Of a stretch of 35,784 nucleotides of DNA, positions 10,001 to 22,000 are shown piece after piece (the first letter of the stretch is position 1; the number at the start of each line of letters is the position of its first letter). The translations under genes and the position numbers were made by a program. The stretch comes from Elusimicrobiota bacterium (GTDB lineage: Bacteria; Elusimicrobiota; Elusimicrobia; F11): the NCBI GenBank assembly GCA_003140895.1, contig PLLH01000011.1:6388-42171 (forward strand). The letters are read 5' to 3'. The notes below the pieces were generated by a model. The model ran no database searches, was not told where the DNA came from, and saw only the letters and a program-made list of their open reading frames with translations.

Positions 10001-13000
10001 CAAAGAAAAAATCAGATCAGGACGCTCTCATTCGCCAGAGCCAAGAGAGGATGCGGCAACTTCTTCGTGACATTCGGACGGGCGGCGTGAAGGCGCAGTG
10101 GAACGCCTTCGTCGAGCTTCGGACGGTGTTGCTTGAGTTGAAAGCGAAAGGTGTGTCTGCGACTTTCTCGCCTGAGACGCTGAAAGAATTAAGAGACATT
10201 CAGGCGAAGCTCAAAGCGAGCAAAACGAAACCGTCGGCACCGGCTCTCGTTCCTGTTGAGGTGAAGCAGGCGGAAACAACCTCCGTTACTGTTCCAGCGA
10301 ACGCTGTCCCAGCGAACGCTGCCCCAGCGAACGCTGTTCCAGGGGACACACTGGCTTCCTGGACGCGGATTCTTTGGAAAACTGCCGTTGTCGGCGTCTT
10401 GTTGTTGACGGCGTTTCTTGTGGTGACCTACGCGCCCGGTTATGTGAGAGGCGTTCTTCAAGCCACGGATCTCACGTATTGGGGGTCCTCCAAAAATATT
10501 TTAACGGCGGCCGCGTTCATCCCGCAGGGATTTCAATTGGCCGGAGCCCGGCTCACGTATCTCACGGTTCGTTTTATTCTGGTTGTTTTTGAAGCCGCCT
10601 ACCGAACATTGTATGCCGTGGCGCGCCGAACGATGAATATCTCCGGCGGAATTCGCTACAAAGATGAAGAAGGCAAACTGCATCAAGATGGGGTTGAAGT
10701 TGATTTTCTTTCAACGGAGGATGAACTTCAGCGGTCGCTCCACCAGAGATTTCAAATTGATTCAAAGGAATTAAACGGGTTTAGCCGCGCTCAGCTGCTT
10801 CGCCTTTATTTCAAGCTGGATTCAGAAGACACGCGCCGGGCGGACGCTCAGCGGGCCGAGGTCAAAGCGCAAGCCGAGAAGAACCGGTCCGCCCAACCCT
10901 TCCTGGCTCATGTTTATTGGTTTCCCATCCACTTCCCGCTTCATTTACTTGTTTTTCTTCGGGACTATTTCTTTGAAACGGATTTAAAGAGAGCGGCGTA
11001 TCTTCGTTCCGGGCGGTTCCTTAATCATTTGGGCCATGACGCGGCGGCTCAAACCTTGGTCCGGGCGGCGATACAACAAGTGAAAGAAGAAAAGCAGAGC
11101 GTTGGAATAGCCCAAGCCTGGGTCGTGTGGTTCAGCCGCACCAATGTGGCGCTGGCGGGGTTGGGAGGCTATCTCTATCGACGTATCCGGATCACGATCT
11201 TCGGCGCCCTCGGCGGATGGATCTTGGGCGGAATCGCGTATGCCATTCCACAGATCGCTTACGTTAATGCGGATGGTTGGATTCGCCGCCTCCTGCCTCC
11301 ATTGCCGAATTCAAACGTTCTTTATCGTTATGTAAGCCTGTCCCTCAACCATCTGTCGTTTAACGTCGTGTCCATCACGAGCACCTTTTTCACGGCGTTC
11401 GGCTTGCAGTTTGATTCACAAGTGCGGCGCATTCATAAGGCTGTGATGACTCGCCTCGCCGCAGATATGGGAGCTTCTTTGGACTACGATGCCCTCCACA
11501 GTGAACTGCTAAACCTCATGACCCAAGTTCGAGAAGCGAAAAGAGGGTCCGAAATAAAACCGATCGCAGATCGCCTCTCCAACATCCGGGGAATGATGGA
11601 CGCGCGAAAGAATATGAAGTGGTGGAATTTGCGGCGTTTCTCGTTGGGGCAATTTTCAGAGGGAGAATCCGCCGCTTTAAAAGCGCAAATGTTCGAACTG
11701 ACGAGCGTGATAAGCCGGCGCCTTCCCAGTCCCCTATCGCTGAATTCGGAGGCGTCGCAAAAGGTTTTCGAGCAAGCCCCTTCGCTATTTTCAATGACGG
11801 TGTTGAAGGCGTTTTGGGCGGACATTAAAACGTTGAGCTTCTGGTGGACCCTGGCCAAATCCATGACGGGGATGTGGACGTTGGGAGCGGAAATCTCGAC
11901 GGTGGTGGAATTGGCCGGCGATCTCGGCTATAGCGCCGGAACCATCACCGGGGATGGCGAGGCGGGGCGATGGTTCGGGCACAACGCCGCCAATTTGCTC
12001 GAAGGAGAAAACGATTCGGCTATGTCTTTGATGGGCGATTTGCAACGGTTCACATTGGGAGCTGCCGGCTTTATCTCTGCTCCGGCGCACAGGGAACTCG
12101 TGAAGGAGTCCCCTGTGAATCCGGAGAAGACGGCCAAAGCGGTTCCGGTTCAGAAGGACGAGGAGCAAAAAGAGGACGCGCCGCAACCCAAAGAAGGAAA
12201 GAAAGCGGGGAAGAAAGAACCGCAAAAAGAAAAAGAATTGGTTCCGGTGGCGTTTGAAAAATACACCTGGGTTGATGAACGCGCCCGCGTGTCGGGAGCC
12301 AAATGGGCGTTGATGGCGAAGTCCATGGAAATCAACGGGCGCGACGTGATGGAAAAAACGGGCGTCCCCGTTGAGTTGCCGGACCTTCCCAAGGATCCGT
12401 TCGGCATGCCGATCGCTTTGGTGAACGCGGCGGGCCGACCTCTCGCCGAACAGGATCTCGATCCGGCCGATATCTTTTTCCAGTTCACGGATGGAACCCA
12501 AGTTGCAATGAAAGAGGCGTCGTTCGATGCGGGGACCGAGTCTTACTCTCCGCCGGCGGGGAAGAAGTTCGTCCCTCTTCTATTGCCCTTGGACAAAGAA
12601 CTGAATTATCGGGACGCCGATGGACGAGCGCTCCGCGACCGAAGCGGCCGCCTCTTGCCTCAGACGGGGTTCCGGCCTCTTGGGAAGGACATGAATGACC
12701 GGTCCGTTTATTGGATGGACCTGGACGGCCGCGTCACCGCCGCGTATCCGGAAGGAAAAGTGGCCAAACCCGTTAATCCTCTGACGGGAAACGAGGTGTT
12801 GCTGGAGCCCGATCTGGCCGGGGCGAAAAAGGCCGCGGATCAGGCGCAGACGGATTTTATACGGGCGAAGAACAAACTGACCGTCATCGAGCGGCAAATG
12901 GCGGATCAAAAATCCATCGCGTTTGAAGTGGACGAGGATTTTAACATCGTTCCAAACAAATCGTTTAAATCAAAAGCCGAGCTTCCTCCTCTCGCGTTCT

Positions 13001-16000
13001 ACCGGTTTCCGGCTCCCGGGAAACCGTTGGTTGAATATGATCCTTACCTTGAGCCGGATCGCACGGCGGATATGATTAAAGCCGATGACGGCCATGAAGT
13101 CGTTTTCACTCGTTGGGGCGATACACGGGTTGAGGAGACGGCGAAGAACGCGCAGATTTCCAAAACGGAAGCGATCGGCGCCTGGTCCACCATGGCGACA
13201 CTGGACAGCTTGGACCAGCTCATCACATGGGATGAGGCCCTTCGATACAACCCGATTAATAGCCGTCAGCAAATGACTCAGAAATTTTATTTGGCGCTTG
13301 AGAATCGAGCCACGTTGAGCCCGGACGCCGGGCTTGTTCCTGTTTATATGTTCGTTAAATCGGATGACGGCCGGATCATCCCGATTCCCGATATGAAGAT
13401 AGCTGTTAGGTGGATGGAAAAGGCCAAGATTCCACCGACGCTCATGGCGGCCTTGCTTGGAGACGAACATTTCCTGTTCACGTCGGAAGCCAAATGGGAT
13501 GGCATGGAGCTCATTACCAACGCCTCTCCTCATTTTAAAGAAGCCTGGCTTCAATGGTACGGGAGCATCCGGCAAGCCCCGTACGCCGTCCTCGTTAAGC
13601 CTGATATGAAAGCGCCGAAAGCGTTCGTTTCTCAAATGGAACTCATCAATCAATTTGGGCGCCAGGAGGCGGAGACCTTCCAGAAAGAAGGAGCGGTCCA
13701 GTTGCCGGATGGAACGTGGGCGGTGAAATCGTGCTTGGGATATAAAGTGAATGCCAAAGGAGAAGTGATGGAATGGTTTTCCGATCCTCTTCTTCTTCAC
13801 AAATTTCTTGAAAAGGACGACTTGCTCTATCGGTTGAGCAACGGAGACGTGGTTCCTCTTTATCAGATACCGCTCAATCTCCAGGCCAAAGGGGTGCGCG
13901 TGGTTGAAGTTGTCGATCCCAAGGATAACACGGCGATTCGCTTGGGCAGCGAATGGGAACGAATCACCTATCTCATGGGCCAATCAGTCCGATTGGAACA
14001 GCAGTGGCGGGTTAAAAACGCGCCGGGCGGAGCGATGCCCATGCGAGGCGGACCCAGTGGCGCGCCGCGATTCGACAAAATGGACAATCTGCCTGCCGTG
14101 ATCGGTTCGGCCCCCTCCGGCAAGCACTGGTCCTATGATTGGGAGCCTCGTTTTGAAATGGAATGGATGGGATATCTGAACTTTCTTCAAAAGGCCATTG
14201 AGACGATTCAGAATCCGGGGATGAAAGCGGAGCTCGTTAAAAAATACCGGGAAGCGATGGAGACCCGTTCCTATGACATTCATCCGGCGGCGCATGCCAC
14301 TCCTTACATACCACAGATTCGAGACACGCCAACCCATTTCGTCATTCTTGGATCTCCGGAGCAACGCGTGGCGCAGAGTTGGAAAGAAATAAGCGCTCTT
14401 CAGAGGACGGCTTACATGGAGGACCTGAAACGGACCGGCGGTGGAAAAATCATCGTCCCCGGTGGAAAGCAACTCGATGCCATTGAGCGCTATCAGGACG
14501 ACGCGCGTTCCATATCGGAGGAGATGACGAAGGTGATGGATCTTCTGGCCCTGAAAAACCAAGATCCGAAACAAGTGAAAGAACGCCGCGCAACGCTTCA
14601 GAATCTTAAAAAGGAATTTGCCTCGTTGGATAAGAAAATAAACATGGAAACCGTCGCCTATAACAAAACGACCGAAGCGTGGGCCAAGAAATACAAGAAC
14701 CGGGCGCATATATCGAAAGGAAATATGGATCCACCGGGGATTGAGCGGTTTCAGGGTAGCCAAGAGCGCTATGCGGCCGCACGCAAAGAACAGAAGGAGT
14801 ATTTTGAGAGGACGGCACAACTCAGGCAACAAGCGGCCAAGAATGCCAGAGATAAAACATGGTTCGAGAACCAAATGAAAAAATCCGCCAAGGACGACAC
14901 CTATATCGATGCCGATGGAAGCCGGGTGGTCCTGATCACGCCGTTTAAAGAGGCGATTCGCGGCGAAGACCGCGCCAAGACGCAAACCGTCCAGGGAGGA
15001 GAGCGGTTGGTGATTATGGCGCAGATGCTGGCCGGCGAACCATTGAATATCCGCCGGCAGATGAAGGTCGGCGACAACGATCCCTCGCATGCCAAAACGT
15101 TTCTTGAGACGATCGAGGCCCATCGGGCAGCGAAAAAAGAATATCTCAAAATGGCCGAGGGAAAAATGGCCGCGGAACCCGAAGGCGCGCGGAAGACGGT
15201 CATGAGAAACTATAAAGAGGCAGTGGAACGAGATGAAAAATCATTCACGTTGACTCAGGGCGGCGTCAGAAATACGTGGGCCGTGAGTCGGGGCGGCGCC
15301 ATTCATGAAATGATCGATCCCAAAGACCCGTTGAATCCGATCGTTTATTTTGAAACGGTCGACGCAGCGAAGGCCGTTGAAAAGGCGTTTATCTCGTCGT
15401 CAAAGAAACGGTTGTACGACAATCCTCCGCCCAATGAACGGGCGGAAATTGATATCAGCTTAAAGGCGGCTCAGACGGATAACGTGGTGTCCTATCGAGA
15501 AGACGGCAAGAAAGATGGGCGGATTCACATATGGGCGCTTTTCCCAAGTATAAAGGACGCGGAAAAGAATAGAGATGAGAAGCTGGCCCAATTGAATAGC
15601 GCTCGAACGAGGAGCGCCGCCGGCGTGGACAGCATCATTGTCTACGACGTTGATCCGAAGAGCGGAGAAACAAAACTTATTACCGAGGCCGCGGAGGTTC
15701 AGAAGCGAGTCTCGGAGCTGGCGTCACTTAAGAGTTCGTTGGCCCGGCGATATCAGGAGCGTAAGGCCAATCCTGCGGCCGATCCCAATGCGCCCTCATT
15801 GGTTAAGTTGGCTTCGGCGCTGCAGGAAGTGGATCGGGGGATCTATTGGAAAGACGGCCATCAATTCGTCGTTCAGTATGGATTGAAACAAGCTTCGGAG
15901 AATTTTGCCCGGCGTCTTGATGACTACAACAAAGTGTGCGGCAAAGAAGGCCGGGAGCGCCAATTTTCTTTACTGGATACGCAAGATCGCCCTATCGGCA

Positions 16001-19000
16001 CCGTCCTGACGAACGGACATGTTTATTTAACGACCTTGGCGAGAGTGGTTGAAACCAATCCGGACGGGACGACTGAAGTGGAGCTTAAAACATACGCGGG
16101 GCGTTCTCCTCCGACGGACAAAGAGAAGGGAAACCTTGTCGGCGTGTCATTGGAACGGGTCGATGCTCAGGAGCGGGTCCGTAGCCAAATCTCGGGACCT
16201 TTGAATGAGAACGGAGAGTTTGTCCCTCTGTTCTACACGAAAAATAATTTTTCCGGGCCGCTGGCCTTGGGAAAACAGCCCGCCAAAAGCCAAACGTACC
16301 ATTATCGGCCGGAGATGGCAGATTCTGATTATACGAAGCACCCCGAGTTGTATCTGGATAAGTCTCATGTCGTGGAGCGGACCAAAGACGGGGGGGCCAT
16401 CAACGAGCAGATGAGCGCGTTGGGAGCCGTTTGGAGAGAAGTGAAGGATGGCCGCGGCCGGAAAACCCGCACGATCGAAGGACGTTACGACCCCACTGTT
16501 CCGGAGGAGAAAGATCCCTTTAGGCCGTTACGGGAGATTCGTTCGGAGTACGAGGACGCGGATTACGCGGCTCTTAATATTCCATCCAAATCATCCGTTG
16601 TCGACGTGGACTCTGAGCGGTCTCTGGGGTGGTCAAGAATCCTCACCTCGTATGACGAGTACATCAAGACCAAAGAAATTAAATATGAGAGGTGGTTGGA
16701 TCAGACAAAGGAACTGACGTGGGAGGTGAAGGATTCGAACGGACAGCTGGTCAGGAAATATAAGCTGGGTCCTGACGGCAAGCCTCTTAATGTCACATTT
16801 TTCGTTTATTCCTTCGACGGGCCGAATACCTACGGGCGCCTGGGGTTGGCGGATGAAGCCTACACGTTTGTCACCGATGAGAACGGATTAATCAAGGGAG
16901 GGATTGATCCGGCCACCTTTAAAGGCGACGTGTCCACTCTCCCGTATTTCGAATACACCGAGGTTGTTGCCGTGGATGGGGTCGGCCCCGACACGCGTAT
17001 TATTTACCGCATCAATACGCGCGGGGAGACGCGCGGGGAGAAGGGGAAGGACTTTGAGCATAAGCAGGAAGTCAAAAGCGGCTCCGGCGATCTCGTTGAA
17101 ATTCACACCGGCCAGCGTATTAACGGCAACACGGCGTTCATCCCTCAGAAAATCACCTTCAACGATTATGATTACGGACGAGACGGATACGGGCGCATCG
17201 GCGTGACCCATCTTTCCCGCACCTTCGCCGTCCGCTTTAACAACGGGCACACGGGCCATACGTTCAATCTGGCCACGTTGCATTTTGATGAAGGGGCGCG
17301 CGTGATCGGTTTTGATGAGAACGGGCAAATGACGCGCCAATGGTCCATGAAAGACGGCAATGAGTTCAAGGATGAGGCGGGGACCGTGATTCCCCGCTCC
17401 GCGTTGTGCTCTCTCCCGCTTCAGAAGAATGTTTCGCGGATCGCGATTGTTGATCCGGATGGGGTTCTTTTCTACGAGTTGACCCTGCAGGAAGAGTCTC
17501 ATATCGACAAGATCGCGGGGAACGGTGACCTCACCTATAAGCGCGACGCCTTCAAATACGTTTTCGATCCAGAACATGGGTATCGTTGGCGTCGCGTTGT
17601 GCAGTCCCAGTTTAGAGACACCATTCAACAGGGGCATCGCACCGTGTCCGTGAATCTTAAAACCGGAGAAGAATCGAACGTCGCGTATGACCCCGAGAAA
17701 CGCATGAAGGCGGGGACCGCTTCCTCTTCAAGCCGACCGTCTTCTCTCATCAGCCGCGGGACGAACAACGTTCTTGAAGACGTGGTTCCGGAGAGGGAAG
17801 GCCTGATGCGCAGTCCCTATTTGCCGGATCTGCCAGAGCGATATTGGCGCGTGTTGAGGGTCAACAGCAAAAACCGCGAAGGCGCGGTGTCTTACTCGGG
17901 GCGACGCTGGGTGGACGTGTCGGGAGAGACCGTGGTGGAGGTGGTCGACAAAGGATCCGAAAATGGAGAGCTGCGCCAGCATGTGTCATTCCACGTGTCG
18001 GATATGGACGAGGTTCCCTATAAGAAGATGCGTCTTAACCCCGGCGTGAATGCGTTTGATGAAATGTCGTTCGCGGCGAACAACGGGAAAGGCGAACCCG
18101 TCGATCTCACCGATAACGATACCCGGTTCATCTATTTTTATGTTGACGACCTTCAGATGACGGGCAAACCGCTGGAATCCCTTTCTCTCACCCTGGAAGA
18201 CGCGAACGGCAAGAGCGCCACCATTCGATCAAAAGATGACGGCAAAAACGGCTCACCGCATTTTTGGGACATCGTTGTGGGTCACAAAGACACCATTGTC
18301 GACGGGGAAGGCCGCTCTCGCGCCACTGCGGATATGGTGTCCAATTCCCTTTACGCCGCCAGCCGCGGCCAGGTGTTTGCTGTCCGGGTCAAAGATCTCC
18401 GGGATCATATCGACATCACCCAATTGCGTCCGTCCGCCACGCTGAAAGTGGCGGCGTCCAACGACTTGCCCACCTCTCTTCGCGTCAGCCAAATTTACCG
18501 GGCCAGCCGCGGCGCTGGGGAGACGAACTTTACCGAGAGACAAAGTGAACCGTCAAAACGACTGTCAACTCTGACGTCTTTTGTGGAAGTGGGGCCGTCC
18601 GGTCAAACGGCGTTCCTGGACGAGTCCAAAGAAGGGAAGGAGGGGTATTCCGTTCAGCTGCGCGGAGGAGACAACCGGCTCTTGGGCTATGTGCGCGTGT
18701 ACCGGTTTAAAACACCCAACGGCGTTTTGCAGGAACACCGCCGGCTGATTGTGATCGACCAGGTGGGCCGGTTCCCGTTGGCCAGTTTCGGTTTGGTCAA
18801 GGATTCGAAGGGAACCTACCAGGTTGATCCCAAAGACAAAATCCCGTTCACCGTTTTTGAAGAGGGGGATGATATCTACGTGGTCGAAGAGGATCCGGTG
18901 TCTGTCACGACGCCTCGAACGCGCATCGTGTCGCACTACAAAGCGCGATCATTGGATCCCAGCGTTCCGGTTGAAATGCAGTTCGGAGATTTCAGCCGTC

Positions 19001-22000
19001 TTCCGGCCGTGAGCGAAGAAACATTGCGGAGCACGGCCTACAACCGAATTTTCAACAACGGGTTTATTCAGATTCTTCGCCGCGTGGGCGGCGAAAAGCT
19101 GGGACTCATTTCCATCTCCAACGTCAACGTGTCAGATGCGGAAATCGCCGCCGCCGTCAAAACCTTGGATCTGGAATTGCTGGGCAAAGTGAACGAGAAG
19201 CTGGACAGCGTGGCCAAACCGGTTAACAACGTTGTGATCCCTGAATTTCGTTTGAGCCGGATCTTTTCCGTCTCCGGCGCCATTTTGCTGGCGATGCTCT
19301 CCATCCTTCCGTTGATCCTCATGCAGGCTCTCGCGCGCTATCGGAAGTGGAATGCCGAAAATCAGAAACGAGAAGCGTTGAAGAAGAAGCAAGGAGAGAG
19401 CCGTTTCGCCCTCTACGACGATGCTCTCATGCAGAGAGCGTTGGAACGATTCAATAAAAATGTGATGGATGTCAACGTCCGGCTCAACGAGGACGGTCAG
19501 CCGGTGTTGGTTTCAAGCAATGGGTATATCGAAGGCGCTTTCTTGGGCCACTTGTTTTTAATTTACCTGCTGGCCTTTTCGGCCGAGGTGAGAGCCTATG
19601 GCGACGTTGAGGCGGATCAACGATTGACTCGGCTGGACGACTTCGCGAAGTCGGTATCGAAATATCTTTCCATGAAAGTCGGGCAAGGGTCGGACCCGGG
19701 CGTGGCGAGAACCTATATGGCCGGAAAATTTGAGCAACAGATTTGGAGTCAACTGGAAATCTACCTCTCCTCGTTTGCGGAAAGAATAAGAAACGCCTAT
19801 ATCGACGATTTGTCCCGCGTGGCCGCCGGCACGATGCCGGAGGTTCTCCATAACGGGTCGTTTGAAAATGCATTGGCCGCCATGTATCAAGACGCCCTTC
19901 GTCCTGAAACCGAGCGTGACGATACGCATATCCGCGTTTTTGACGAAGAGAATATGAGAGCGTTTGTCAAAGATCATCGTTTTGAGGAAGTTCCCGGGGC
20001 GTTTATCACGTTGGCGCGCCACCTGGTGAAACTGCTCCCGGCGGTGTGGGGCATACTTGTGTTTCGAGCGGGAGATTTCCTTTTCGCGGGCGTTCCCGTT
20101 CTCCTCTTGTTGACGCTCGTGGGCCTCGTCGCCGCTACCGTTATTATTAACGCGAGAACGGAATATAAGATGATCCGGTCGGCCCGCGTCAGCGATCCAA
20201 TGCAAGGCCGCCTTCGCGCGCTCTTGCCTCTCATGGCTGTCGCGGAATCCGCGTATCTTTGGACCGCCTATGGGAATGCGTCGATGTTTACAACTCTCAC
20301 CCTTTTCATGTTGATACTTCTCATGACGGTTGAGGCCGCGGGGATTCTTTTGCCTCGAAAAGCTATTTTTGGAGGGAACCGCTCTCTCATCGGCGTGGCA
20401 TGGACCTATCACGCTCGGCCCTCGGGCCCCATCGGGTCCACCCGGGCCATCGTTATGGTTTTTGCCGTCACATGGCTCTTCACGTTCGCTTCCATCGCGC
20501 TGGGGTCGACGGTCATTCCGTGGTTTCTGGAGAAATTTACCAACGGCGAGGTGATGAGAGTTCTCCTCGTGTGGACGCTGTTCATTTTGCGTCTGCCGCT
20601 CCTTCATCACGGCGTTAACACCTTGGTTCGATTCGGGTTTTCGGCGCTGGCACCCACTCGTGGAGCCAAGAGAAATCCCAACGCGAAAATCCCCGAGGAT
20701 TACATGATGGCCATCGCGCATATCGGGGGGCAGACCATGGCCTCCAAGAACGTGGTTGATGATTCTTCCATTGGAAAGACTGAGATTGACTTGGCAAAGA
20801 TAAAGAAGACGCTAAAAGAAAAAGGGCGGGACATTGACCATCTGATCCTGGCCCAATTTTCTTCCGTTGACGAATTTGACAAAAGCGATAACCAGGAAAT
20901 GGAAAAGAAACTGAAGAAGATCACGGACATGAAAGATCTCGCCGGTAAGATTGATTTGACTCCTTATCGCCTGAGAACCAAGACGCGTCGCCTGTTGGAT
21001 GGCGTTCTTAACATGGTTGGGAACGGCCAAGAGCCTCAGCCGCAGGAAATCACCATCCTCAATAAGGCGTTGTTGCAGGACATTTATGTGGATGAGCTTA
21101 TGAAGAGCCGTACCACCACAAAATGGGCGGGATCATTTAAGAATTCATTTATTGATCTCTTGAACAAAAATCCACGGGGAAGACAAACGGTTCTATCCGT
21201 CGTGAAATCAGCTTTGAGTGACAAGCGGTTGGCCGTGGATCCACAGGTGTTAAACGATCAACCGGCGCTGTCGAAATTGGTTGAAGGGTGGCTTCTGGCG
21301 TTGTTTGAAGAAGAGGAAGAAGCCGATGAGGGGCGCGGGACGACGTTGTGGAACCTGCGCCAGATGATGGATCCCACGATGCCCGAGGCCCTCAAAGTGG
21401 CTCAGGGGCGCCCGGCGTCCCGGCAGGCGGCGGTTGAATATGGATATCGGATTGAGCGGATGATCATTGAAATTTTGCCGATCGGCGGAAGCAGCATTGA
21501 TACGGCCATGAGTTTTGTTGACTTGGCGGAAGCCGCCGCCGATGAAGGGATTGCCCAGCATATCGTCTTGTACAACGGGTTTAACCAATATGACGCCCAC
21601 AACGATCAATCGAAATCCCCCGAAAAGATTTCGGTCATGAGCGGATCGGAAGTCGGACAGCGGGCCAAGCACGGACTTCTTTTGGCGCACGTGTCTCAAC
21701 GCGGGGATAAGCCGGGTGTTCGAACCTATGTTTGCTACAACCACACGGTGTACGGGCTGAAATCCGCCGGGATGCATGAGATTCTGATGGTTCCGGAAGA
21801 GCTTCCCAAAATGAAATCCATGATCATCACCGATCGGAACGCCAAAGCGCTTAATGTGCGTCAGTTTGTTAAGAAAGATATCCGGCGCGTGATGGAAAAT
21901 CCCAACATCGCCATCATGGTCGCCTCGAGGAATACGACCTATGTGTTGGACGATATGGGGTGGACCTCCTTCGCCATTGAAGGCGGCCACGGGCAGGCGA

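Noticed and set aside
12970-15123. Large minus-strand ORFs (337 and 379 aa) opposite the giant gene
   Set aside because: Antisense shadows of the giant ORF with low-complexity R/H/F-rich translations, no recognisable motifs and no RBS.
19558-20721. 387-aa minus-strand ORF opposite the giant gene
   Set aside because: Antisense shadow; the opposite frame encodes clear TM segments.
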